From NCBI RefSeq assembly GCF_016862995.1, contig NZ_BOOA01000044.1, positions 1-64,000 on the forward strand: DNA of 64,000 nucleotides. The letters run 5' to 3'. Shown here piece by piece: positions 26,330-34,061 of the stretch. The position numbers were made by a program, and so were the translations under genes. Below the pieces are notes generated by a model. It did not search any database. It was not told the origin of the DNA and saw nothing but the letters and a program-made list of their open reading frames with translations. Numbering within the stretch: position 1 is the stretch's first letter; every line of letters starts with the position of its first letter. The DNA is from Acrocarpospora phusangensis. GTDB taxonomy: Bacteria > Actinomycetota > Actinomycetes > Streptosporangiales > Streptosporangiaceae.

Positions 26330-27088
26330 TCAGGTGACGCGGACGGTGACGCCCGCGCCCGTGAGCGCGTCGTGCTGGTCGGAGGGGATCCCGATGTCGG
26401 TGACCACGACGTCGAGCTTGTCGTAGGAGCAGACCGCGCCGAACGCGGTCCGGGTGAACTTGCCCGAGTCGCAGGCGACGATGACGCGCCGGGCCGAGGC
26501 GATGGCGGCCTGTTTGACCGCGACGTCCTCCAGGTCGTGGGCGGTGACCCCGTGCTCGGCCGACATGCCGCAGCAGCCGATCACGGCGGTGTCGAAGCGG
26601 AGCGAGCGCAGCGAGGCCTCGGTGAGCGGGCCGGTGAAGTTGAGCTCGCCGGGCCGGACCTCGCCGCCCGGGAGCACCAGTTTGATCCGCGGCGCGGTGG
26701 CCAGTTCGTCGGCGCAGCGCAGCGCCAGCGGTAACACCGTCAGCCGCCGGTCGTGCACGATCCTGGCCACCTCCAGGGTGGTGGTGCCGCCGTCCAGCAC
26801 GATCGCCTCGCCGTCGGCCAGCAGGGCGGCCACCTCGGCGGCGATCCTGCGCTTGGCGTCGACGGCTTCCCGTTCCCGTACGCCGAAGGGGGGTTCCTCG
26901 CCGCGCAGCAGCAGGCTGAGGGCGCCGCCGCGGACCCGCCGCACCACGCCCTGCTGGGCGAGTTCGTCCAAATCGCGGCGGATGGTCATCTCGGACACGC
27001 CGTACCGGCCGGCGAGTTCGGCGACGGACACGCTGTCGCTCGCGCGGAGCGCGTTCATGATGGCCCTGATCCGGTCTGCACCTTCCAT
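26330..27088 (-). CDS. DeoR-family transcriptional regulator
   Basis: A 252-aa repressor: DeoR-type helix-turn-helix in the first 60 residues (VSVAELAGRYGVSEMTIRRD) and the C-terminal sugar-phosphate sensor domain (DGGTTTLEVAR, GCCGMSAEHGVTAHD, CDSGKFTRTAF). Family members are relieved by phosphorylated sugars. ATG at 27088 is chosen because the helix-turn-helix begins right after it. A perfect repeat GAACAT-N5-ATGTTC lies 11 bp upstream (27099-27115), suited to autoregulation and control of the downstream transporter and kinase. Confidence 0.9.
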   Translation of the reverse strand: MEGADRIRAIMNALRASDSVSVAELAGRYGVSEMTIRRDLDELAQQGVVRRVRGGALSLLLRGEEPPFGVREREAVDAKRRIAAEVAALLADGEAIVLDGGTTTLEVARIVHDRRLTVLPLALRCADELATAPRIKLVLPGGEVRPGELNFTGPLTEASLRSLRFDTAVIGCCGMSAEHGVTAHDLEDVAVKQAAIASARRVIVACDSGKFTRTAFGAVCSYDKLDVVVTDIGIPSDQHDALTGAGVTVRVT

Positions 27089-27098
27089 GTGTGCATTT

Positions 27099-27115
27099 GA
27101 ACATGAGCCATGTTC
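27099..27115. promoter_or_regulatory. Probable DeoR operator
   Basis: GAACAT-GAGCC-ATGTTC, a perfect 6-bp inverted repeat with a 5-bp centre, just upstream of the deoR-like start codon and within the divergent gap with the WYL gene. Probably bound by the DeoR protein; it may also affect the WYL promoter. Confidence 0.55.
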
Positions 27116-27129
27116 GGAAGGCAAACTGA

Positions 27130-27148
27130 ATCTACAATGTAAAGGTGG
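27130..27148 (+). promoter_or_regulatory. Shared motif copy 1 (ATCTACWWTGTAAAGnnGG)
   Basis: Reads ATCTACAATGTAAAGGTGG. The core TACA-A-TGTA is palindromic and contains a perfect -10-like TACAAT. It lies 13 bp upstream of the WYL regulator ATG. Two further copies occur at 30714 and 37339 in the same orientation. Confidence 0.55.
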
Positions 27149-27161
27149 CAGACTGGGTGCC

Positions 27162-28130
27162 ATGCGCGCCAGCCGGTTGCTGTCCCTCCTCCTTCTCCTG
27201 CAGACGAGGGGGCGCATGACGGCGGCCGAACTGTCGGCGGAACTGGAGGTGTCGATCCGGACCGTCTACCGGGACATGGAGGCGCTGTCGGCGGCCGGAG
27301 TGCCCGTTTACGCGGATCGGGGGCCCGCCGGAGGCTACCAGCTGCTGGACGGGTACCGGACCAGGCTGACCGGGCTGACCGCGGCGGAGGCGTCGTCGTT
27401 GTTCCTGGCGGGGCTGCCGGGGCCGGCGGCCGAGCTCGGGCTGGGGGAGGTGGCGGCGGCGGCCGAGCTGAAAGTGCTGGCGGCGCTGCCGCCGGAGCCG
27501 CGCTCGCGGGCGGCCATGATGCGTGAACGTTTCCATCTGGACGTGCCGGGGTGGTACCGGGGGAGTGACGAGGCGCCGTTCCTGGCCGAGGTGGCCGAGG
27601 CGGTGTGGGAGCAGCGCCCGCTGCGCATGCGCTACCAGCGCTGGGGCCGGCAGGTGGTCGAGCGCGACATCCACCCCTACGGCCTCATCCTGAAGGGCGG
27701 CTCCTGGTACCTAGCCGCCGAAACATCCGGAGATTTCCGGACTTATCGTGTTGCGCGCATTCTGGGGGTGGAGCCGCTCGCCGGCCGGTTCGACCGCCGG
27801 GACGACTTCGACCTGGCCGAGTTCTGGTCCCGGTTCGCCGCCGACTTCGCCGCCCGCATGTACACCGGCACCGCGCTCATCCGCCTCGACCCCGGCTACC
27901 TGGGCCTGCTCCGCTACACCTTCGGCAACGACGTCATCGACAAGGCCGTCGCCTCCGCCGAGACCGGCCCCGACGGCTGGCTGCGCCTCACCGTCCCCGT
28001 CGAGTCGGTACGGCACGCCCCCTGGCAGTTCCTCCGGCTCGGCTCCGCCCTCGAAGTGCTCGGACCGCCCGAACTGCGCGAACGCATGGCCGAGGCGGCC
28101 GAGGAGCTGGCCGGGATGTACCGGGATTAA
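27162..28130 (+). CDS. HTH-WYL family transcriptional regulator
   Basis: A 322-aa regulator of the YafY/PafBC type: HTH_11 at 1-55 (MTAAELSAELEVSIRTVYRD), a linker, the WYL domain (about 140-215, with PYGLILKGGSWYLAA) and a C-terminal WCX extension. WYL domains sense ligands or nucleic acids. ATG at 27162 begins right at the HTH. The upstream motif at 27130 may be its own operator. Followed closely by a LysE exporter and an alpha/beta hydrolase on the same strand, which it may control. Confidence 0.9.
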   Translation: MRASRLLSLLLLLQTRGRMTAAELSAELEVSIRTVYRDMEALSAAGVPVYADRGPAGGYQLLDGYRTRLTGLTAAEASSLFLAGLPGPAAELGLGEVAAAAELKVLAALPPEPRSRAAMMRERFHLDVPGWYRGSDEAPFLAEVAEAVWEQRPLRMRYQRWGRQVVERDIHPYGLILKGGSWYLAAETSGDFRTYRVARILGVEPLAGRFDRRDDFDLAEFWSRFAADFAARMYTGTALIRLDPGYLGLLRYTFGNDVIDKAVASAETGPDGWLRLTVPVESVRHAPWQFLRLGSALEVLGPPELRERMAEAAEELAGMYRD

Positions 28131-28171
28131 ATGCGTTGCCGTCACCCGGCCGGGATGGCGACGATGACGGC

Positions 28172-28795
28172 GTGCTCTTCCTCGCCTTCCTCGGCTCCTG
28201 CCTGCTGCTCGCCATGATCCCCGGCGTCAGCACGGCGGTCATCGTGCGCCAGACGCTCCGCGAGGGGCGAGCGTCGGGCCTGGCCGCCACGCTCGGCAAC
28301 GAGACCGGGATCTTCCTGTGGGCGATGGCCGCGGTCTTCGGCCTGTCCGCGCTGGTGCTGGCCTCCGAGGCCGCGTACGGCACGCTCAAGATCGTCGGCG
28401 CGGGGGTGCTGGTGGCGATGGGCGCCCAGTCGATCTGGCACGCCCGCCGTGCCACGCCGCTCCCCGGCCTCGGCCCGGCGCCCGCGGGCACGCCGTCCAG
28501 GCGGCGGTCGTACGCGCTCGGCCTGGCCACCTGCGGCGCCAACCCGAAGGCCGCCGTCTTCGCCATGTCCTTCCTCCCGCAGTTCGTCCCGGCGGGCGCC
28601 AACGTACCCGTCACTTTGGCCCTGCTTGCTGCGGTTTGGGTGGTCGTGGACCTTTTCTGGTACGTTGCGCTGATCTGGACGGTTGGTAAGGCGCACGCCG
28701 TGTTCTCCCGCTCGTCGGTACGCCGCCGGCTGGAGCAGATCTCCGGCGCCGTACTGATCGGCCTCGGCATACGACTGGTGGTGGAGTCACGATGA
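28172..28795 (+). CDS. LysE/RhtB-family amino-acid exporter
   Basis: A 207-aa membrane protein with six hydrophobic segments; GSCLLLAMIPGVSTAVIVRQ near the start and NPKAAVFAMSFLPQFV in the middle are LysE family signatures (the usual PGPxxxxV reads PGVSTAVIV). Exports an amino acid or derivative. The first in-frame GTG at 28172 is used; ribosome site weak, and an upstream TTG at 28134 cannot be excluded. Its stop overlaps the hydrolase start as ATGA. Confidence 0.8.
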   Translation: MLFLAFLGSCLLLAMIPGVSTAVIVRQTLREGRASGLAATLGNETGIFLWAMAAVFGLSALVLASEAAYGTLKIVGAGVLVAMGAQSIWHARRATPLPGLGPAPAGTPSRRRSYALGLATCGANPKAAVFAMSFLPQFVPAGANVPVTLALLAAVWVVVDLFWYVALIWTVGKAHAVFSRSSVRRRLEQISGAVLIGLGIRLVVESR

Positions 28796-29535
28796 GCGTC
28801 TGGTTCGAAGAGGCCGGAACCGGCCGGGCCGTGGTGCTCCTGCACTCCACGGCCGCCGACGCACGCATGTGGGACGAGGTGTGGGAACCCCTCGCAGCGC
28901 GCTTCCGCGTGATCCGCCTGGATTTCCGCGGGTACGGCAGGAGCCCGCTGGTGGCGGACAAGCCGTACTCCAACGCCGGCGACGTGGCTGACCTGCTCGA
29001 CCGGCTCGGCGTCGCGACCGCGGCGGTGGTGGGGTCCTCCGGCGGCGGCCGGGTCGCGCTGGAACTGGCGACCGTCCGCCCCGACCTCGTGTCGGAACTG
29101 GTGCTGATCGCCGCGGCGGCCGGCCTGCCGCCGTCCCCCGAGCTGGCGGCGTTCGGCGACGAGGAGGACCGGCTGCTCGAAGCGGGAGACGTCACCGGCG
29201 CGGCCGAACTCAACGCCCGCACGTGGCTCGGCCCCGACGCCGACGAGCGGGCCCACGCCAAACTCGTCGAAATGCAACGCAACGCCTTCGAGATCCAGCT
29301 GGCCGCCGACCCCGAGCCCGAGGTGACCCGCCCCGAGGTCGATCTGACCGCGATCACCGCGCCCGCCCTGGTCGTGATCGGCGGCCAGGACCTGGCCGAC
29401 TTCGCCACCACCGGCAGACACCTGGTCGCCGAAATGCCCTCCGCGACCCTCCTCGAACTCCCGTGGGCAGGCCACCTACCCGCCATGGAACGCCCCGCCG
29501 AAATCGCCACCCTGCTCATCGACCGCTTGGGCTGA
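28792..29535 (+). CDS. Alpha/beta hydrolase
   Basis: A 247-aa alpha/beta-fold hydrolase. Oxyanion region LLHSTAADARMW, nucleophile elbow VGSSGGGRVA (Ser near 80), acid Asp in GGQDLADF and His in WAGHLPAMERP are all in place, so it should be catalytic as an esterase, lactonase or amidase; substrate unknown. Translationally coupled to the LysE gene by a 4-bp overlap. Confidence 0.87.
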   Translation: MSVWFEEAGTGRAVVLLHSTAADARMWDEVWEPLAARFRVIRLDFRGYGRSPLVADKPYSNAGDVADLLDRLGVATAAVVGSSGGGRVALELATVRPDLVSELVLIAAAAGLPPSPELAAFGDEEDRLLEAGDVTGAAELNARTWLGPDADERAHAKLVEMQRNAFEIQLAADPEPEVTRPEVDLTAITAPALVVIGGQDLADFATTGRHLVAEMPSATLLELPWAGHLPAMERPAEIATLLIDRLG

Positions 29536-29668
29536 TCTCCCGCGCCGAGGTCAGGGGGACATTCCGCGTTTGCGGTCCTTTCGCGCAACGTAGGTGCCGC
29601 TTCTCGCAGCACCGGCGTCAAGGATCAGCCGGGCGGTTCATTCGCCTGGGCGGTATCAATCCCGGGGG

Positions 29669-30643
29669 TCAGCGGTTGACGGAGGACATGCCGCCCTCGT
29701 CGTAGCGTTCGCCTGCGACGGCGGATGCCAGTTTGGCGAGTCTTTCGAGTTCGTCCTCGGTGAGGGTGAGTTCGGTGGCGGCGGTGTTCTGTTCGAGGTA
29801 CTTCACGCGCTTGGTGCCGGGGATGGGAACGACGTCTTCGCCTTGGGCGAGGACCCAGGCCAGGGCGACCTGGGCGCCTGTCGCGTTTCTGGCTTCGGCG
29901 AGTTGGGTGATCTCCGCTACCAGGGCCTGGTTGGCCTCTAGGTTGCCGTCGCGCCAGCGGGGGTTGTTGCGGCGGAAGTCGTTTGGTGCCAGTTGATCCA
30001 CGTTGCGGTACGCGCCGGTGAGGATGCCGCGGCCGAGTGGGCTGTAGGCCACCAGGCCGATGCCGAGTTCGCGCAGGGTGGGGAGGAGTTCGGCTTCGAT
30101 GCCGCGCGAGAACAGGGAGTATTCGTACTGGCCTGCGGCGACCGGGTGGACGGCGTGGGCGCGGCGTACGGTCTGGGGTGCGGCTTCGGAGATGCCGAGG
30201 TGGCGGACCTTGCCGGCTTCGACGAGTTCTTTGAGGGCTCCCCAGGTGTCCTCGATCGGGACCGAGGGGTCGACGCGGTGCTGGTAGTAGAGGTCGATGT
30301 GGTCGACGGCGAGGCGCTGGAGGGAGGCGTCGACGGCGCGGCGTACGTAGTCGGGGTGGCCGTTGACGCCGACGCGGGTGCCGTCGGGGCGGCGTTCGAT
30401 GCCGAACTTGGTGGCGAGCACGACCTGGTCGCGGCGGCCGGCGATGGCCTTGCCGACGAGTTGCTCGTTGGTGAAGGGGCCGTACATGTCGGCGGTGTCG
30501 AGCATGGTGATGCCCAGGTCGAGGGCGCGGTGGATGGTGGCCACGGACTCGTTCTCGTCGCCGGGGCCGTAGAAATCGCTCATGCCCATGCAGCCGAGGC
30601 CGAGTTCGGATGAACGCAGGGCACCCAGGGTGTGCTGCTTCAT
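29669..30643 (-). CDS. Aldo/keto reductase
   Basis: A 324-aa NADPH-dependent AKR. The catalytic tetrad is visible: Asp and Tyr in DTADMYG (about 49-54), Lys in ATKFG (about 81) and His in YYQHRVD (about 119). [11 protein letters not shown] near the C-terminus binds the cofactor phosphate. It fits the AKR13-like YakC/IolS group acting on small aldehydes. GGAGGAG lies before the ATG at 30643. The 184-bp divergent gap to the flavin/F420-type gene holds copy 2 of the shared motif. Confidence 0.92.
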   Translation of the reverse strand: MKQHTLGALRSSELGLGCMGMSDFYGPGDENESVATIHRALDLGITMLDTADMYGPFTNEQLVGKAIAGRRDQVVLATKFGIERRPDGTRVGVNGHPDYVRRAVDASLQRLAVDHIDLYYQHRVDPSVPIEDTWGALKELVEAGKVRHLGISEAAPQTVRRAHAVHPVAAGQYEYSLFSRGIEAELLPTLRELGIGLVAYSPLGRGILTGAYRNVDQLAPNDFRRNNPRWRDGNLEANQALVAEITQLAEARNATGAQVALAWVLAQGEDVVPIPGTKRVKYLEQNTAATELTLTEDELERLAKLASAVAGERYDEGGMSSVNR

Positions 30644-30713
30644 GTACTCCTCCGTCCGGTGGTCTAGAGGTCTGTTTCAGTCTTCAGGTTGGAGCGCACA
30701 CCAGGTCAAATTA

Positions 30714-30732
30714 ATCTACATTGTAAAGTCGG
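30714..30732 (+). promoter_or_regulatory. Shared motif copy 2 (ATCTACWWTGTAAAGnnGG)
   Basis: Reads ATCTACATTGTAAAGTCGG. It lies in the divergent gap between the aldo/keto reductase and the PPOX-family gene, 96 bp from the latter's ATG. Same orientation as the copies at 27130 and 37339. Confidence 0.55.
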
Positions 30733-30827
30733 GCTCTCCGGGATTTCGAAATATCCGGGGCAAGATCAAAAGCCTCACCGAGTCCGGCCGCGCGATTTTG
30801 TCGGTGGCGGCGGGCACGATGGGGGGC

Positions 30828-31298
30828 ATGGCTTCATGGCAGGAGATCGAGAGCGAGGCTCCCGAGTTCGCCGCTCGCGTGCTGGCGGCGATGGGGGCGG
30901 GCAAACACAAGACGATGGCGACTCTGCGCAAGGACGGGTCGCCTCGGATCAGCGGCACCGAGTTGGAGTTCAAGAACAACGAGGTGTGGCTGGGGTCGAT
31001 GCTGGGTGCGATGAAGGCCCTGGACCTGAGACGTGATCCGCGGGTGGCGCTGCACAGCCCGTCCGTCGATCCCGATTCGGAGAACCCGAGCGACTGGCCC
31101 GGTGAAGCCAAACTCTCCGGGCTCGCCGTGGAGATCACCGACCCGGCGGACTTGGAGGCGTATGGCGCTCCACCCGGCGAATTCCATCTCTTCCGGCTCG
31201 ACATCAGGGAGGCCGTGTTCACCCGAGTCGACGGCGATCACCTCGTCATCGAGAGCTGGGCTCAGGGCCGTGGTCTCCGTGAAATCCGCCGCAAGTAG
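30828..31298 (+). CDS. Pyridoxamine-5'-phosphate oxidase-like (PPOX/F420) protein
   Basis: A 156-aa split-beta-barrel protein. KHKTMATLRKDGSPRISGTE is the standard opening of the PPOX class, followed by WLGSM and ALHSPS in the expected flavin/F420-binding strands. In actinobacteria most such proteins use F420 or FMN for reductions or bind haem. ATG 30828 has GGGGGG directly upstream; ATG 30819 is a close alternative. Confidence 0.8.
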   Translation: MASWQEIESEAPEFAARVLAAMGAGKHKTMATLRKDGSPRISGTELEFKNNEVWLGSMLGAMKALDLRRDPRVALHSPSVDPDSENPSDWPGEAKLSGLAVEITDPADLEAYGAPPGEFHLFRLDIREAVFTRVDGDHLVIESWAQGRGLREIRRK

Positions 31299-31882
31299 CC
31301 GCCGGTCGTGTTCCGCCGGGCGGTGACCGGGTCGGTGCGCAGGTGGCCTCCGAGCGTTGTGGGCGATGCTCGGCGGGTGCGCTGTGGCGGGCCCGGCCAC
31401 AGCTGTGAGCGAAATTATCGGCACAGGCTTCTCTGCCCATGTGATGACGGACGGGCTCTTGGAGGCTTCCGAGTTCCAGGGCTCGCGAGTCGGCGGCGAC
31501 GAGGCATCCTCCCGGGATTCTCAAGACTGGCCGTTCAGATGTCCCCGTTGTCTGCGGGGGCCGGGGACATCTGAGCGGCCAGCCAGAGCCCGCCACGCTC
31601 AGCGCCGCGCACAGGCAGCCCCGAGACTCTCCCATCGGCCGCTCCCGCCGGACCACCTTCCCCAACGGTCCGCACTGGGGCGACCGATGGGAGGCCTGGC
31701 ATCTCTGAAGGCCCCGCCGAGGGGTCCTCGGGTGGCGCGGTCGAGCCCGGGGAGCGGGACGGCTCCTTGCGCGCGTGGGCGGCTCGGGAACCTGTCGGGT
31801 AACTTCGCGCTCGTCACCGACGGCTCCTTGCGCGTGTGAACGGCGCCGTCGAGGAGCCGCGGAGAGCTGCAAATGTTCGGGG
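31299..31882. other. Gene-free stretch rich in inverted and direct repeats
   Basis: No credible gene in 584 bp. It contains a hairpin with 20-bp arms and one G-T pair (31528-31547 with 31562-31581, 14-nt loop); a 10-bp pair CTCCCATCGG/CCGATGGGAG (31629-31638, 31684-31693) enclosing CGGACC/GGTCCG (31649-31654, 31667-31672); a 20-bp direct repeat GACGGCTCCTTGCGCGYGTG (31758-31777, 31819-31838); and an 8-bp hairpin CGGCTCCT/AGGAGCCG (31821-31859) that may terminate the SDR transcript. Confidence 0.7.
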
Positions 31883-32656
31883 TCAGGTGGCGGAGAAGCC
31901 GCCGTCGACGCAGAGGGTCTGGCCGGTGATGTACGCGGAGGCGGGGGAGGCCAGCAGGATGGCGATGCCGGCGAAGTCCGCAGGGAGGCCGTTGCGGCCG
32001 GTCATGGTACGGGCGGCGAGGGCTTCGACGCGGCCGGGGATGGCCTGGGCGGCTTCGGTGAGCGGGGTGAGGACGAAGCCCGGGATGAGGGTGTTGCTGG
32101 TGACGCCGTGCGGAGTCCACGCTTCGGCCTGGGAGCGGGTCAGGCCGCAGATGCCGGCTTTGGCGAGGCCGTACGCGCCGCTGTCGCCGAAGGCGCGGAT
32201 GGACTGCTGGGAGCCGATGTTGATGATCCGGCCCCAGCCGCGGGCGGCCATGCGCGGCCCGTAGTGCTGTCCGAGCAGGTAGGGCGCGGTGAGGTTGACG
32301 GCGATGGTCTGCTCGTAGTCGTCGAGGGTGAGTTCGGTCATCGGGCGGCGGATGTTGTTGGCGGCGTCGTTGACGAGGATGTCGATGTCGCCGAAGAAGT
32401 TCGCCGCCTGCTCGGTGACCTGGGCGACCGCGGCCCGGTCACCGAGATCGGCGCTGATGGTGGCGACGCGCACGCCGTGCCCGGCCAGCCCTGCGGCGGC
32501 CTCCGCCAGCTGCTTCTCACGCCGCGCCACCAGCACGACGGCCGCCCCGGCCCGCCCGAGCGCCTCGGCGATGCCATATCCGATACCGGAGCTGCCCCCG
32601 GTAACAAGGGCGACCCGCCCCGCGAGCGAAAACAGACCCGAAAGGTAAGACGACAT
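31883..32656 (-). CDS. Short-chain dehydrogenase/reductase
   Basis: A 257-aa classical SDR: cofactor motif TGGSSGIG (about 19-26), NDAANNIR in place of the usual NNAG, catalytic Ser in NIGSQQS, and Tyr/Lys in YGLAKAG. The basic RREK after strand 2 (VARREKQL) suggests NADPH. The sequence resembles the gluconate/ketogluconate-type SDRs, but the substrate is unknown. The ATG at 32656 lies 8 nt after a -10 TACGGT, so a leaderless start is likely. Confidence 0.9.
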   Translation of the reverse strand: MSSYLSGLFSLAGRVALVTGGSSGIGYGIAEALGRAGAAVVLVARREKQLAEAAAGLAGHGVRVATISADLGDRAAVAQVTEQAANFFGDIDILVNDAANNIRRPMTELTLDDYEQTIAVNLTAPYLLGQHYGPRMAARGWGRIINIGSQQSIRAFGDSGAYGLAKAGICGLTRSQAEAWTPHGVTSNTLIPGFVLTPLTEAAQAIPGRVEALAARTMTGRNGLPADFAGIAILLASPASAYITGQTLCVDGGFSAT

Positions 32657-32704
32657 AGCCGGTTACCGTATCATCCCATCTTTGCTGAGACTAGGGGAGC
32701 GGGG

Positions 32705-32799
32705 ACCAGCGCGACCTCGCCACCCTGCAAGTCGTACGCTCCCAACTCCTGGACGACGTCGCCTACGTACGGATGACCGGATTCGCCAACCGCGCGTGA
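32705..32799 (+). pseudogene. Copied fragment of the S41 protease gene
   Basis: Bases 32705-32795 equal the coding strand of 41604-41706 (minus strand, S41 protease gene at 41087-42511) with no mismatch seen except one 12-base deletion after 32787, then run into a TGA. It encodes QRDLATLQVVRSQLLDD then VAYVRMTGFANRA. The deletion lies between two GCC triplets, as in slippage. The copy is inverted relative to its source and has no start codon. Confidence 0.9.
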
Positions 32800-32864
32800 T
32801 CTGTTAAGACCCTGGCAGGAACGTCAGCGGGGTCTGGCGCACTTCGGTCGCGGAAGCAGCGGAA

Positions 32865-33347
32865 TTACAGGCGTTCGGTGGGAATCGTGATGAAGCCCAG
32901 GAACTCGACGCCGCATCGGGCCACGCTCTCTCCGTCGAACCCGTCTCCCCGGGTGTCCGCCTCGAACAGCCTCTCCAGGCAGGGCAGGTCATTTTCGGAG
33001 ATCAGGCCGTAGTAGTGCCGGAACGTTAATCCATGCGCCCGCGAATACGCTATCGACCTTTTCGGCTGGTACCAGCAACCGTCGGAGTCGGGAAGGATCC
33101 GATGATTCCTTCCCCACGAGTATCGCCCCGTACCCGGATTTTGCTCGGGGGTGCTGTCAACGGTAGAAGGGTCCGACCAGCCGAACGGATACAGCAGCCG
33201 CCCTGCCGGAATACGTCCGGAAAGTTGCCCGGAGACTTCCAGGAAAACGAATGGCGCGCCGCCCTGCCGCCCACTGCCGACGTTGTATTCGACGAAGTTC
33301 ATCCGAACCCCGGGATTGGCCAGCTCAGTGTACGCATCGCGCACCAC
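32865..33347 (-). CDS. Hypothetical protein
   Basis: A 160-aa frame from GTG 33347 (or 33344). Composition is protein-like: aromatic-rich, with GTGRYSWGRNHRILPDSDG and SENDLPCLERLFEADTRGDG, and balanced codon use, somewhat lower in GC than its neighbours. No signal peptide, membrane segment or motif I can name. No clear ribosome site. The lower GC hints at recent arrival. Confidence 0.5.
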   Translation of the reverse strand: MVRDAYTELANPGVRMNFVEYNVGSGRQGGAPFVFLEVSGQLSGRIPAGRLLYPFGWSDPSTVDSTPEQNPGTGRYSWGRNHRILPDSDGCWYQPKRSIAYSRAHGLTFRHYYGLISENDLPCLERLFEADTRGDGFDGESVARCGVEFLGFITIPTERL

Positions 33348-33402
33348 CGCGCCGCCCAGCCGATGACATGCCCTGCCCGACGGGTTAGCGGGCTGCCATG
33401 AG

Positions 33403-33939
33403 TCAGCGCGGGGACGGGGGATGGAGTTCGGACATCACCTCGACGAGGCGGCGCATGACGCGTTCGAGGTCGCGGAGGGTGTCGAGGTCCAGGTGGGCCA
33501 GGAGGTCGCGCCAGGTGGCGGCGCCCGCGTCGAGGATCTGGGTGCTGAGGTCGCGGCCGGCCGGGGTGAGTTCGACGCGGCGGACGCGGCGGTCGGAGGG
33601 GTCCTCGTGGCGGGAGGCGAGGCCCTGGGCGACGACGCGGTCGACGATGCCGGTGATGGTGCCGAGGCCGATGCCGAGTTCGCGGGCCAGGTCCTGGCCG
33701 GAGGCGGAGCCGAGGAAGGACAGGGTCATGACGACTTTGAGCTGCTGCATCGTCAGGTTGGAGGCCAGCAGGGGGAGGGATCGGTCCCGGGCGAAGAAGC
33801 GGCCCATGCCATGCTGGAGTTCGCCCAGCCGCTCAAGCAGCCGCTGCCGTTCCTCCTTCACGTCGGCGGCCGAATCGATGTCGGATGCGCCGACCCCGCC
33901 GGGGGTCAGGTCCGGTGTCTTGCCTGTCTCGTCGCTCAC
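33403..33939 (-). CDS. MarR-family transcriptional regulator
   Basis: A 178-aa winged-helix regulator: MTLSFLGSASGQDLARELGI is the recognition region, followed by the wing ASRHEDPSDRRVRRVELT with the conserved D-x-R-DRR. GAGAGG lies 5 nt before GTG 33939. It diverges from the RND-type efflux gene and probably represses it. The gap contains TTCG-N7-CGAA (about 33992-34006), a weak operator candidate. Confidence 0.87.
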   Translation of the reverse strand: MSDETGKTPDLTPGGVGASDIDSAADVKEERQRLLERLGELQHGMGRFFARDRSLPLLASNLTMQQLKVVMTLSFLGSASGQDLARELGIGLGTITGIVDRVVAQGLASRHEDPSDRRVRRVELTPAGRDLSTQILDAGAATWRDLLAHLDLDTLRDLERVMRRLVEVMSELHPPSPR

Positions 33940-34061
33940 GCTCACCTCTCGCAACCTGAGAAGGTTATCAGGAAAGCCACGTGACCTTAAATATTCGTAC
34001 AAGGCGAAGTGTTAGGGTTGGGCGAACAAAATCCCGCGTCATCCTGAGGAGTGCTGCCCCC

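Noticed and set aside
33992-34006. TTCG-N7-CGAA as MarR operator
   Set aside because: Arms of only 4 bp; mentioned with the marR gene but not strong enough to list as a site.
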